Both the position numbers and the translations under genes were made by a program. 63,971 nucleotides of DNA from Bdellovibrionaceae bacterium UBA2316 (GTDB lineage Bacteria; Bdellovibrionota; Bdellovibrionia; Bdellovibrionales; Bdellovibrionaceae), in assembly GCA_002345205.1 (NCBI GenBank), contig DDVI01000094.1, forward strand, positions 1 to 63,971. The letters are read 5' to 3'. Positions 18,080-26,696 of this stretch are shown piece by piece; the stretch's first letter is position 1, and every line of letters begins with the position of its first letter. The notes below the pieces were generated by a model that made no database searches, was not told where the DNA came from, and saw only the letters and a list, made by a program, of their open reading frames with translations.

Positions 18080-20841
18080 TCACAGTATTGGCATTTCTTT
18101 TCATCTGCCGGGTTTGGGTAAAAGTGTCCGCCACGCATCTCTGTAATCATCTCTTGAAATTGAGACAAAAACTCGGCCTCTACTTTTTCTTTGTCCTCGA
18201 TAGTGCCAATGGTCTTCTTTGCATATCCAAAATCATAAATTTTTGGGTCGGCTACCGCAAATCCTTTTTTATTTGCTAAATCTGGCAATTGCCAATAACT
18301 CAGATTTTCAACTTTTCCGGCCCAAGATTCTTTCGCATGATTTTGTACTATATGATTGTACAGCAGCAGCTGAAACTCTTTATTTTTTATCCAATCGATA
18401 TAGGATGAGTAATTTTTTAAGCTCGATTTATAATCTACCAACCATAAATGATTAGTTTGAGTATTTAAAAGAATCCTATCAATAACGCCGGAAATTTTTA
18501 CGGTATCCCTGGTATCTACAGAACTAAATTCGTACCGTTTCCAATCATAATAGATTTCCCATGGCCACTCAACCGCGACACTTTTAAGTTCCGGCAAGTG
18601 AGTCCGGAGTTTAATCTCGTGTTCAATAAACTTTATAACATTTTCGAAGTATGATTTTTTGACCAGGTTCCAAGTTGTTTCACTAAAACCCGCAGCAAAA
18701 ATGGCCGCAAAGTCAGTTTGCAGCCTGATCAACATGTTGGCTTTCTCAATATCCGAAAGTCCTGACGTTACCAGCGGTGCAATGTACTGTTCTTCTTTGG
18801 CTATTAGTTGTTCAAAAATTGAATGATACCAACTCCCCTTGTCACGTGCATTTATATCAAAACTTTCTGCCTCGACACTTCGCAGTCGCAATACTCTTTG
18901 AAAATAGAATTTCTGACGGCAATCTAAAAATGTTTGGATTGAAGACGGGGACAAAGATATTTCATTTAACGAAAAGTGTGCTACCGGTGATGCTTGATTT
19001 GGTTTCAAATCCCAGCGTTGAACATCCACTTTATAATCTTGCTCCCTCTGATGAATCCAATGCGAGTCTCTATTTGAAATTAACAAATCCCATAAAATTG
19101 GATTCGGCAAATCCATTTCTTTTTCAAACAATTTTTGTTCAAAAGCCCGGTTTTGCCAATGCGGTGCCGGGTTTTGAATTCGCGAGTCAATCGCTTTATA
19201 GGGGTAAGACATCACTACGGTACCGTTAACTTGCGTCAGCAGATCTTCAAGTAAAAATGAATTCACACTTAAATCTGGGTGCTCAAGATACACGCCTAGT
19301 TCACTACCCATAGTGAAAATGTCCTCGGGAGGAATTGCTTCTTTAAACTGACTTGCAAATGCGCTTTCGTCGAGCCCTAACACAAATATGTTTTTCTGAT
19401 TAAAGAGCGAAACTTGCGATAGCGATGTTAATTGAATTCCTTTTAAGTCCTTGGCATTAACTGTGACGTTCGATTGCAAGGCAATTTTTTCTATTTGCGC
19501 TACCCACTCCTTAGGTAATAACTTTACAGACGGTGACGAGGAATCAAATAATGCGTTGATGATTTTTTCTTTACGCTCTCCCAGACCAGCTCGTTCCCAG
19601 AAAGATTCTGTTTTTCGCACAAATTCTATCGCCGAAATCTCTGTTTCCCGAAACGACAATAATGTCTCTAAATTCATGGCTAAATGCTGCGAAAAAAATT
19701 CCGGCAACCACTTTTGAACTAAACTCAGAAAAACGTCAGACGACAAAAAAGGAGAATTCAGTTTTTCTTCCACTTTTGCAAATTGATTTTTTTTATCGGC
19801 ACTACTGAAACGAACGAGCGATTCTTTTACGGATGAAAATTCTATTTCATTTTTGAAAAAAGAAAGATCAGATAGCAATTCACGAACATCTTGGAATTCA
19901 AGATACGTCGATTTTTTAGTTTGGTTTACGGGGATGCCCTCTGCTAACAATTGCCACTGCAACAAATCAGAATATTTACGAATATCCGGTGCCACGATAG
20001 CCATGTTTTGCCACGCAACTCCGTCCTGTCCCCAGGCTTTAATTTGCCCCACGGCATAGCGACTTTCTGATACTGCGGAGGAAAACTTTCTGAGTTCAAT
20101 TTGGGCCGCGGAAAGTGCCTCTTTCGCCTTGTTATCTACTTTATCAAAACGCTCATAGGCCTGGATCAAATGATCATATTCCTTATCAAATGCGTGAATA
20201 GTTTGAAATAACACAACATCGTGATTTTTTGCTAGCTTCTGAACGACACTGGCTTCTAACATTCCATATTCCACACCCAGATCGAAATAGAGGCGCTCCA
20301 TCGGTAACCGTAACTCGACTAAATCGGCAGTTTGCAATTGAGGAACAATCCAATCTTCACAAACAATTTGAGCATCCAAAAAGAAAGACAGGAAAAGTCG
20401 ATTTAGTAATAAATCTGGTTTCAATCTAAGCTTACGCTCTTCAGAAGAATTTAACCATTCATCTAATTTGGTTTCGTCTAAATCTGGATCAAACAAAAGA
20501 GAGGCATAGTACGTGATACTACGAAGCCGGCTTTTCTCATCGATAACATCAATATCCAAATCGCTTTTAAGGCCTTGGAGTTTTCGGCGCAAGAACACTT
20601 CTGCAAATTCACGCGAAACTATTTTAAATTCAGGAAATGTGCGTTCATGGACCATACGAAAGAAAGAACGATGCCATTGAACGCTGAGGTCTAAAAAATA
20701 ACCATCGCGAGACAATATATGCTGTGACATATATTCCCGATCACTAGCTTTAGAAACTATCCACGATTCTTTTTGGATATTTGTATTTTGGAAGTATTCC
20801 CAAATCTGATTCTTTGAATTTACTTTAATCAGTTTTAGCAC
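18046..20841 (-). CDS. addB: AddB-like nuclease subunit with Fe-S-type cysteine staple
   Basis: The 931-residue protein has a C-terminal PD-(D/E)XK nuclease (LWLVDYKSSL). This is framed by one cysteine at about residue 640 (FLDCRQKF) and three near the C-terminus (CQYCEWRLSC), the arrangement that binds a 4Fe-4S cluster in AddB nucleases. The N-terminal two-thirds aligns in style with the inactive helicase half of AddB. I see no Walker A near the N-terminus (SWIVSKASDRE stands there), so ATPase function is unlikely. The start is GTG. Pairing with addA supports the call, although overall similarity to model AddB looks low. Confidence 0.8.
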   Translation of the reverse strand: MLKLIKVNSKNQIWEYFQNTNIQKESWIVSKASDREYMSQHILSRDGYFLDLSVQWHRSFFRMVHERTFPEFKIVSREFAEVFLRRKLQGLKSDLDIDVIDEKSRLRSITYYASLLFDPDLDETKLDEWLNSSEERKLRLKPDLLLNRLFLSFFLDAQIVCEDWIVPQLQTADLVELRLPMERLYFDLGVEYGMLEASVVQKLAKNHDVVLFQTIHAFDKEYDHLIQAYERFDKVDNKAKEALSAAQIELRKFSSAVSESRYAVGQIKAWGQDGVAWQNMAIVAPDIRKYSDLLQWQLLAEGIPVNQTKKSTYLEFQDVRELLSDLSFFKNEIEFSSVKESLVRFSSADKKNQFAKVEEKLNSPFLSSDVFLSLVQKWLPEFFSQHLAMNLETLLSFRETEISAIEFVRKTESFWERAGLGERKEKIINALFDSSSPSVKLLPKEWVAQIEKIALQSNVTVNAKDLKGIQLTSLSQVSLFNQKNIFVLGLDESAFASQFKEAIPPEDIFTMGSELGVYLEHPDLSVNSFLLEDLLTQVNGTVVMSYPYKAIDSRIQNPAPHWQNRAFEQKLFEKEMDLPNPILWDLLISNRDSHWIHQREQDYKVDVQRWDLKPNQASPVAHFSLNEISLSPSSIQTFLDCRQKFYFQRVLRLRSVEAESFDINARDKGSWYHSIFEQLIAKEEQYIAPLVTSGLSDIEKANMLIRLQTDFAAIFAAGFSETTWNLVKKSYFENVIKFIEHEIKLRTHLPELKSVAVEWPWEIYYDWKRYEFSSVDTRDTVKISGVIDRILLNTQTNHLWLVDYKSSLKNYSSYIDWIKNKEFQLLLYNHIVQNHAKESWAGKVENLSYWQLPDLANKKGFAVADPKIYDFGYAKKTIGTIEDKEKVEAEFLSQFQEMITEMRGGHFYPNPADEKKCQYCEWRLSCRAPHL

Positions 20842-20860
20842 GTTGACTTACCTATCATTG

Positions 20861-20882
20861 ATAGCCCCTAATATCGGGCTAT
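20861..20882. repeat. inverted repeat between addB start and barrel gene stop
   Basis: ATAGCCC and GGGCTAT are separated by eight bases and end on the stop codon of the barrel gene. The stem is seven pairs with no T-run on either side, so it is not a textbook terminator. It may stabilise the 3' end of the barrel transcript or reduce read-through into addB. Confidence 0.4.
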
Positions 20883-22000
20883 TAACGGCGTTGTTTTAGA
20901 TTTCGTCTCTTCCCGTCTTTTGAATAGAAATTAAAGTTTGCGTCAACAGATAAGTCAATACTTAAGCTTAAAAGAATCTGATTTTCAGGAGTTTGCCCAG
21001 GGTATTCGCCCGCTTCGGTCTTAAACATCGCCGCATCGAAATTTAGGAACAGAAAGCTAAACCCGGCTCCTAAGGTATTATAACCCTGACTAGAGCCAAC
21101 TCGTAAATCAATCAGAGGCAGCGACAATTCAAAACCCGTATGCAGTTTTTTGCCAATCTGCACGCCTGTATCGTTGATATGTCGATATTCCAAACCGCCC
21201 GACAAATCAATACCAGGAAGATCTAACACCAGCCCCACTCCAGCTTGTAAGTTATCCTTAATTCTTGGAGGCGCATCATTTCCGGCCGTTTTTGTAAAGG
21301 CCGTAGACCCGACATCCTGCCACACGATGGAAAACGAAGGTGAAAATCGTCCAGGAATCTTGGTCATGATCGCAAGGTCACCACCGTAACCTACGCCTTT
21401 GTTTTCAAATTCGTCTTTTAATGCTTCGGCGTTTCCGGCGGCAATTGTACTTAACCCAACTGTTTGGTATCCCCCCCAGCGATTAATACGTTTGAATGAA
21501 AAACCTAGTGACGTTAGCGGTGCAATAGTGGCCGAACCCGCCACGACAAGTCCGTAGTCGTTAAAGAAGGTCATATCAATGTTAGGAAATGCCGTGTTTC
21601 TTAAAATCATGGACACTTGTGCATCATCATATAAAGATAGTCCAAAGTTTGGCATCACCGCCGACACACGCGCATTACCGCTTAATCTTATTTTCTTTCC
21701 AAAAAATTGATCATAATCAGAGGCACTATTCACCGCTGTTGAGTTTTGATAACTTTCTATTGTTTCGACACCGTTAATACCAAGACCAACATTGGCGACT
21801 TCGACAGCAATTCCGCTCACAAAACCTAAAGCTGCGGGATTAATTGTTGGCGCATCTGTGTCTTTAACAAAACTCAAATAGACTCCGCCCATACCGAGCG
21901 CACGAACGGGACGATTGTATTCGTACAACGCGGCGGCAAAGGAGAAGGTGCTACTAAATAATGTTAGAACTAGCCATATCTGTATCATTTTATCTTTCAT
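20882..22000 (-). CDS. PorV/FadL-like outer-membrane barrel protein (paralogue 1)
   Basis: The protein has a signal peptide (MKDKMIQIWLVL.., ending SFA). The N-terminal signature RPVRALGMGGVYLSFVKD is followed by INPAALGF, a pattern of PorV/PorQ and UPF0164-like barrels in which RxLGMGxA and NPAxL are conserved. An earlier ATG at 22027 exists, but the ATG at 22000 forms an ATGA overlap with the upstream lipoprotein gene and sits directly before the signal peptide, so I chose it. It resembles the barrel at 22811-23884. Role inferred: a surface or secretion-associated barrel working with the lipoprotein encoded between the two. Confidence 0.75.
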   Translation of the reverse strand: MKDKMIQIWLVLTLFSSTFSFAAALYEYNRPVRALGMGGVYLSFVKDTDAPTINPAALGFVSGIAVEVANVGLGINGVETIESYQNSTAVNSASDYDQFFGKKIRLSGNARVSAVMPNFGLSLYDDAQVSMILRNTAFPNIDMTFFNDYGLVVAGSATIAPLTSLGFSFKRINRWGGYQTVGLSTIAAGNAEALKDEFENKGVGYGGDLAIMTKIPGRFSPSFSIVWQDVGSTAFTKTAGNDAPPRIKDNLQAGVGLVLDLPGIDLSGGLEYRHINDTGVQIGKKLHTGFELSLPLIDLRVGSSQGYNTLGAGFSFLFLNFDAAMFKTEAGEYPGQTPENQILLSLSIDLSVDANFNFYSKDGKRRNLKQRR

Positions 22001-22839
22001 CACAAACAACATGTGGGAAACGTACATCCCGAAGTCGGCTCAATTCCCATATCACTGGAACGAAGCAATACGCGTGTAACGGTTTCATCAAAACTAGCGC
22101 TGTTTGGATCAGTGATAGCGCATGAACTTCCGCATGTGGCTTTGATTTGTTCTAAATCTGTTAACGCTTCAGAGTTTCCAGATAACACAGCTGAAACCGC
22201 TGCTAAGTTATCAATAACAAGCCCCATGCCCGACATTACTTGCCTCAAATAATCGGTAGAAATACTTGATGAGTTACAAGAGCTATAGGTTGCATCTGCA
22301 TTTCCGTCCTGATTTACATCCGCGGCGTCTCGTAAATAAGTACCCATTTTAGCCATGCCCAAAACGGCCATAAAAAGGTTTTGCTCAGTTGAGCGTGCTC
22401 CCGATGTAGCGCCAAATGTTTCGATCACCTTTTGAGCTTCGTAGCAATTGGAAGGGGAAACCGCTACGTCTTTAAATTTCTGCATAAAAAACAAAAATGG
22501 GGTCCCGGTCGATGACGTTAGTGAGGAAACAAACGTAACAAAGTTTAGACCACACTTGGATGCATATGCCCCGGCCAAATCTTCACGAGGGCATATTTTG
22601 ATTCCATCGACTTTTTCACAGCGTGAATAAAAACCGTTATCCTTTGTCTTAATTTCGACTAATTTTGAAATAGCCGTATCGTAGTCCTGATCATTTAAGG
22701 AATCGCGAGCGTCTTGATACAATGCCTCTGATGTATCTTTCTTCGCAGTTAACTGGAAAAAATTCCCGCCGCACCCGACCGAAAATGCAATAACCATCGC
22801 AAAAAATGATTTAGAAACGGAATGTAAATTTTGCGACAT
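22000..22839 (-). CDS. cysteine-rich lipoprotein (paralogue 1)
   Basis: The start at 22839 has AGAGGA eight bases before it and gives a lipoprotein signal with lipobox FSVGC. The longer reading from 22929 would bury that signal. After the lipid Cys there is a TPR-like helical stretch (ALYQDARDSLNDQDYDTA) and then a domain with spaced cysteines (AGAYASKCGLNF, SNCYEAQK, SSCNSS, TCGSSC, FPTCCL). The cysteine spacing and the GAY..(K/R)C and CY.A motifs recur in the divergent lipoprotein at 24013. It overlaps both flanking barrel genes, so the three are one operon. Confidence 0.7.
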   Translation of the reverse strand: MSQNLHSVSKSFFAMVIAFSVGCGGNFFQLTAKKDTSEALYQDARDSLNDQDYDTAISKLVEIKTKDNGFYSRCEKVDGIKICPREDLAGAYASKCGLNFVTFVSSLTSSTGTPFLFFMQKFKDVAVSPSNCYEAQKVIETFGATSGARSTEQNLFMAVLGMAKMGTYLRDAADVNQDGNADATYSSCNSSSISTDYLRQVMSGMGLVIDNLAAVSAVLSGNSEALTDLEQIKATCGSSCAITDPNSASFDETVTRVLLRSSDMGIEPTSGCTFPTCCL

Positions 22840-23884
22840 TTCGTCGATCCTCTTTGGGTGCAGACGAAGTTCCAACTTCTTCGCCATAAGTAGCAACTTG
22901 GAATTGAAAACGCTCTGAAGCCAACTCAAATCCGGCGGTCACATAGCGCTGATTATAACCTCCGCGGAGAAAAAATACGTCGCCAAAATTTACCTCCACA
23001 CCTGCATGATATAACTTACTTTTATCCTCTTCGTCTTTTGCAGTTAGTATTCCATGATAATCAAAAGACCACAGACTGCGGATATTAGATTTGTGAATGA
23101 CTTGAAATGAAATTCCCGCATCTACATCTTGAGCCACGCTGGCAGGACGTTCATTTGTGCTCATCCGAGTATAATAAGTTTTATCAAAAGCCGTGTTCCC
23201 AATATCGCGCGCCACCAAGGCCAGCGTTGGTAAATTATCCCACGGCGCCGTAAGAATCAGTCCGACGTCGGTCCCCACCCCTAGACCATGTTTCGCTTTA
23301 TTTTCAGTAGCTAAGGTTGGCAAATCTACTGTGCCTGACGGATCAATAGATGTTTCATTGACCTCCGTGCGACTGATAAGTTTCCCAGTAAAGCCAAGTT
23401 TGATTCGTCCGTCCCAAAATCTGAAATTATAGCCTAACAAAAGTGCCATATCGTCACGATAGAACACGGACGCATTGGTCGACGTTTCAGCGATAGCTCC
23501 AATTTCATTTTTTACTAACAATCCAATACCAAAATTTTTAGCCACAAATGACGGGAACAACTGTGTTCGTGCATAAAAATAATCACCGGGAGTCGTGGCA
23601 ACAGCAGGCAACACCTGGGAAATAGACGTCGGATTTGAAAAACTCTTTGAACGATACGTATTTAAAGCGGCACTGCCTAAGTCAATTTCCGGATCGAAGA
23701 TAGTCCCAAACAAATTTCTTAATTTACCTAATCCCGCGGGATTAACTATCAGGGCCGTCTCGTCATTCACAGACGCGACCGATGCGTTCCCCATACCAAG
23801 CGGTCGAATTCCATTATAAAACTCAAACCGTTCCGTAGCGAACACCAGATTCGAAAAAAGAACCAGAAACCCAATTAATTTCAT
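22811..23884 (-). CDS. PorV/FadL-like outer-membrane barrel protein (paralogue 2)
   Basis: A signal peptide (MKLIGFLVLFSNLVFA) is followed by the signature RPLGMGNASVASVND and LIVNPAGLGKL, parallel to the barrel at 20882. The C-terminus KFTFRF ends in phenylalanine, a BAM recognition feature. The start at 23884 removes six non-signal residues from a longer reading beginning at 23902; neither start has a strong ribosome binding site. It is the first gene of the barrel-lipoprotein-barrel operon, divergent from the 24013 lipoprotein gene. Confidence 0.75.
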   Translation of the reverse strand: MKLIGFLVLFSNLVFATERFEFYNGIRPLGMGNASVASVNDETALIVNPAGLGKLRNLFGTIFDPEIDLGSAALNTYRSKSFSNPTSISQVLPAVATTPGDYFYARTQLFPSFVAKNFGIGLLVKNEIGAIAETSTNASVFYRDDMALLLGYNFRFWDGRIKLGFTGKLISRTEVNETSIDPSGTVDLPTLATENKAKHGLGVGTDVGLILTAPWDNLPTLALVARDIGNTAFDKTYYTRMSTNERPASVAQDVDAGISFQVIHKSNIRSLWSFDYHGILTAKDEEDKSKLYHAGVEVNFGDVFFLRGGYNQRYVTAGFELASERFQFQVATYGEEVGTSSAPKEDRRNVAKFTFRF

Positions 23885-24012
23885 ACTTAAATTGTAAACC
23901 ATTTCACACTGGTCCCATTAGCCCTTTCGTTAAGTATGGACCTTGGCCCGTTTTTCCGAATGAGGTCTTGATGCCAACTAAATCCTAATTACAATAAAAA
24001 CCGGAGTGAAAA

Positions 24013-24783
24013 ATGAATTTAAAAAAAACTAGACTTACTATCGTACGTTGCCTTTCAGTAACACTGACGAGCGTCCTTCTAATCGGGTGCGGATCAGAAA
24101 CCGAAGTTGATAAAATCGGTGACGCTCAACAATGTCTAAATTCGGCGACATCAACTACAGCGATGGACTGTGTCACTAAAGTAGATGGCTTGAGTTCTAC
24201 GGGAGCCTATAACATTCGTTGTGCTGCCGCGTTTGTGCGCGAAGGCTTTGCTAATCCAACAAAATACACGAATGCATTCAGCAATTTAAACAATGGACAA
24301 GGTACAGCTAACTTCATGGGATTGGTTTCGTTCTCTTCAACGGGCTCCATAACTACAGATGCGTCTAACGCAAATACGACGTTCAATGATTGCTATAAAG
24401 CCAATGCGAAAGGCAAGACTCTGATTTCTGCATTCGGCTATTTTTCTACTGCCTTACTCAACTTTTTTTCGGGAACAAATGCGTCTGCGTGTAAAGCTCC
24501 GACAAGTGGCGCTTACAACTTAGAAACATGTATGCAACAAGCCGCTATTGCCAACCCTCAATATTTGTTAGATATCGCTTCAACAAGCACTGCAGATTCT
24601 TCACCATCTGGTTTAGTTCAAACGTCAATCGGCAGCGTTATCATTTCTACATATAACATCAGTTGCTCTGGCGCCGGAGCCAATAAAGAACTATGCGCTA
24701 CTCTTGAAAAAGCAATTACAGCCGGAGGATCCAATCCGCGTACAGTGTTCACATCGTTTTTCTCTACGTCCGTTAAACCTTAG
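24013..24783 (+). CDS. cysteine-rich lipoprotein (paralogue 2)
   Basis: The 256-residue protein has a long basic start and lipobox LLIGC. The mature domain carries cysteine motifs QQCLNS, MDCVTK, GAYNIRCAAAF, NDCYKAN, SACKAP, ETCMQQ, ISCSGAG and ELCATL. GAYNIRCAAAFV and NDCYKA align by eye with GAYASKCGLNFV and SNCYEA of the lipoprotein at 22000, so the two are likely paralogues. AGTG in CCGGAGTGAAAA precedes the ATG. The gene is divergent from the barrel operon and may share control with it. Confidence 0.68.
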   Translation: MNLKKTRLTIVRCLSVTLTSVLLIGCGSETEVDKIGDAQQCLNSATSTTAMDCVTKVDGLSSTGAYNIRCAAAFVREGFANPTKYTNAFSNLNNGQGTANFMGLVSFSSTGSITTDASNANTTFNDCYKANAKGKTLISAFGYFSTALLNFFSGTNASACKAPTSGAYNLETCMQQAAIANPQYLLDIASTSTADSSPSGLVQTSIGSVIISTYNISCSGAGANKELCATLEKAITAGGSNPRTVFTSFFSTSVKP

Positions 24784-24919
24784 CTCGATAAAGAACTCTT
24801 TACATTCGCGGAGGCTTTAATAGCCCTCCGCAAAAAAATCCCAATTCCCATAAGATTCTGCTAGCCTCCCGCCCTAATCGTGGTATCACACCCTGTCCCG
24901 CTAAGATAAGGAGTCTGAT

Positions 24920-25378
24920 ATGATAAAAGTGTTAATTGTAGGTCTTGCCCTATTGGTTTCTTTAAACGTCTTTGCGGATGCTGAAAAATGCCTTCAGCCA
25001 CTTAAAAACACTAACGGATTAAATCCCCTGACCCTGCAAGATTCCTATTTATTACGAATTCATAAAACACTAGCCGGTGAATTAGATCCGATCGTTCTGG
25101 GCGATGGCGGAATCGTCACCGCAACATGGGTCGCAGGTGTACAACCTACAAAAAAAGAAGCTTCAATTTTATTAGTTATTTTTGAAAGCGACAGCGATCA
25201 TCCAAACACTACGAAAATTGATAGGTCATACTATAGAGGCTGGCCATTCCTGTTACTTAAAGCTAGCTGCCTTGAACAAATGCAAAACGAAAAGCAAATG
25301 AGAGCTTTAGATGATTTAGTTAGACGCCACCTGAATCCGCCTCGCAATAGCCTATTTAAGTTCTACACATTTCAATAA
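24920..25378 (+). CDS. small secreted protein, unknown function
   Basis: The 152-residue protein has a signal peptide ending NVFA-DA. The mature part has two cysteines (EKCLQP, ASCLEQ) and a mixed-charge, possibly globular domain. I do not recognise it. AAGGAG lies seven bases before the ATG, and a strong intrinsic terminator follows the stop, so it is a monocistronic unit. Confidence 0.68.
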   Translation: MIKVLIVGLALLVSLNVFADAEKCLQPLKNTNGLNPLTLQDSYLLRIHKTLAGELDPIVLGDGGIVTATWVAGVQPTKKEASILLVIFESDSDHPNTTKIDRSYYRGWPFLLLKASCLEQMQNEKQMRALDDLVRRHLNPPRNSLFKFYTFQ

Positions 25379-25403
25379 TTTGTTACGTAGATTTTAAAAA
25401 CCC

Positions 25404-25430
25404 AAAGGACCAGTTCTGGTCCTTTTTTTT
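25404..25430 (+). terminator. intrinsic terminator after the 24920 gene
   Basis: AAAGGACCAG and CTGGTCCTTT form a near-perfect ten-pair hairpin with a minimal loop, followed by an eight-T run on the plus strand. It separates the small secreted protein gene from the cNMP-binding protein gene. Confidence 0.85.
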
Positions 25431-25487
25431 ACTCTCGATTGGATGTCGAATCCTGATTTCGTTACTATGAATAATCAGGACTCAACC

Positions 25488-26591
25488 ATGAAAATAGAAA
25501 ACTTAGAAATCAATTTTAGGCTTCCCAACGCAGCCACCGTACCAATGTCGTCTTTGCAAAAAGATTATTTTCAAATTTTAAAACAAGAAAAGTCCATCGC
25601 CAAGACAGTCTATTTTTATTATCAACAAGGTTGGTTGATTAATTTTGCGGAACTGTATGCATTGATTTACAATTTGACGCAGGTTCAATCCATAACGAAT
25701 CCAGAATTTCTAGATTACTTTCGCCAACTTATTTTGAAGACAGAACCGGACAAGACTAATTTACATCCAGAAATTAAAACTCAAGACGTCGATTTGAATT
25801 CAGTTAAGAACTTACCTTTCTTTCGATCACTAAAGCCAGACAGCTTAAATTTTATGTTAGCTAATTCCAAAGCGTACTCGGTAGCTCAACAAAATATGTT
25901 TATTCAAGAAGGCGGCGTAGATCGTGACATGTATGTGCTACTTAAAGGCCAAGTTGGAATTTACAAAAAAAATGCGGCAGGAGAACGATTTCGTGTCGCC
26001 ACATTAATTCCTGGATGTTTGTTTGGTGAATATGCGTTCTTTTTAAATGAGCCACGTTTAGCCGATGTTGTCGCGCTCAGCGATGTACAGGTTTTAAAAA
26101 TAATTTACATTCCTTCGGTTTTTGATCAATGGATCCGCAAAGAGGTCGCCGATTCACTGAAACACCGATTCTGGGTTATCCACGGAATTGTGCGATCGCC
26201 AGTTTTATCAATTTTACCAGAAGACACTACGGATCAGCTCATTCATCGTGGCCAGTTGAAGACCATCGCTGCCAATGAAATCCTGTTTAAAGAACGGGCC
26301 CCCGGACATCATTTCTACGTCCTGATCCAAGGCTCCATGACGATCATGCAAAACGGCAAAACCATTAATGTCCTTTCCGCAGGGGATTCCTTCGGAGAAA
26401 TGTCCCTATTCGTCAATCAGGGTATTCGTACCGCTACGGCGAAAGCTCAAACAGAATGCATCGTCCTAGAAATTTCCTCACAGGATTTTTACGCCCTAAT
26501 GGCTGAAAATCTGTTCCTAGCAAAGGAAATCGAAAAACTTGCCTATTCTCGCCTAAGAAATGATCAAAAGCGGCTTAAACCGACCAACTAA
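25488..26591 (+). CDS. protein with two cyclic-nucleotide-binding domains
   Basis: Two CRP-type cNMP-binding domains occupy about residues 110-210 and 255-360. Each has a phosphate-binding-cassette-like motif with the expected arginine: CLFGEYAFFLNEPRLADV and FGEMSLFVNQGIRTATAK. There is no helix-turn-helix, kinase or channel domain; the N-terminal 100 residues are helical and unassigned. I chose the ATG at 25488 because AGGA lies seven bases upstream; in-frame ATGs at 25443 and 25467 have no such site. It may be a cAMP or cGMP sensor acting through protein contacts (inference). Confidence 0.82.
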   Translation: MKIENLEINFRLPNAATVPMSSLQKDYFQILKQEKSIAKTVYFYYQQGWLINFAELYALIYNLTQVQSITNPEFLDYFRQLILKTEPDKTNLHPEIKTQDVDLNSVKNLPFFRSLKPDSLNFMLANSKAYSVAQQNMFIQEGGVDRDMYVLLKGQVGIYKKNAAGERFRVATLIPGCLFGEYAFFLNEPRLADVVALSDVQVLKIIYIPSVFDQWIRKEVADSLKHRFWVIHGIVRSPVLSILPEDTTDQLIHRGQLKTIAANEILFKERAPGHHFYVLIQGSMTIMQNGKTINVLSAGDSFGEMSLFVNQGIRTATAKAQTECIVLEISSQDFYALMAENLFLAKEIEKLAYSRLRNDQKRLKPTN

Positions 26592-26604
26592 GCCGCACAG
26601 AAAA

Positions 26605-26630
26605 GCAGAGCGTATTTAAACACGCTCTGC
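26605..26630. terminator. hairpin between the cNMP-binding gene and gdhA
   Basis: GCAGAGCGT and ACGCTCTGC form a nine-pair stem with an eight-base loop just after the cNMP gene stop. The plus strand has no T-run after it; on the minus strand TTTTCTG follows. It is probably a 3'-end or weak terminator structure rather than a classical intrinsic terminator. Confidence 0.55.
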
Positions 26631-26696
26631 CAAAAATCTTTGATGACTACGAGTTTTTACTTTACTACCATGTATTCACTTTAAGGAGTACATCTC

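Noticed and set aside
18777..19229. 150-codon plus-strand ORF inside addB
   Set aside because: Antisense shadow of a conserved nuclease gene; the composition is not protein-like.
24808..24831. GCGGAGG/CCTCCGC hairpin as terminator of the 24013 gene
   Set aside because: The stem has a bulge and is followed by an A-run, not a T-run, on the coding strand; too weak to call.
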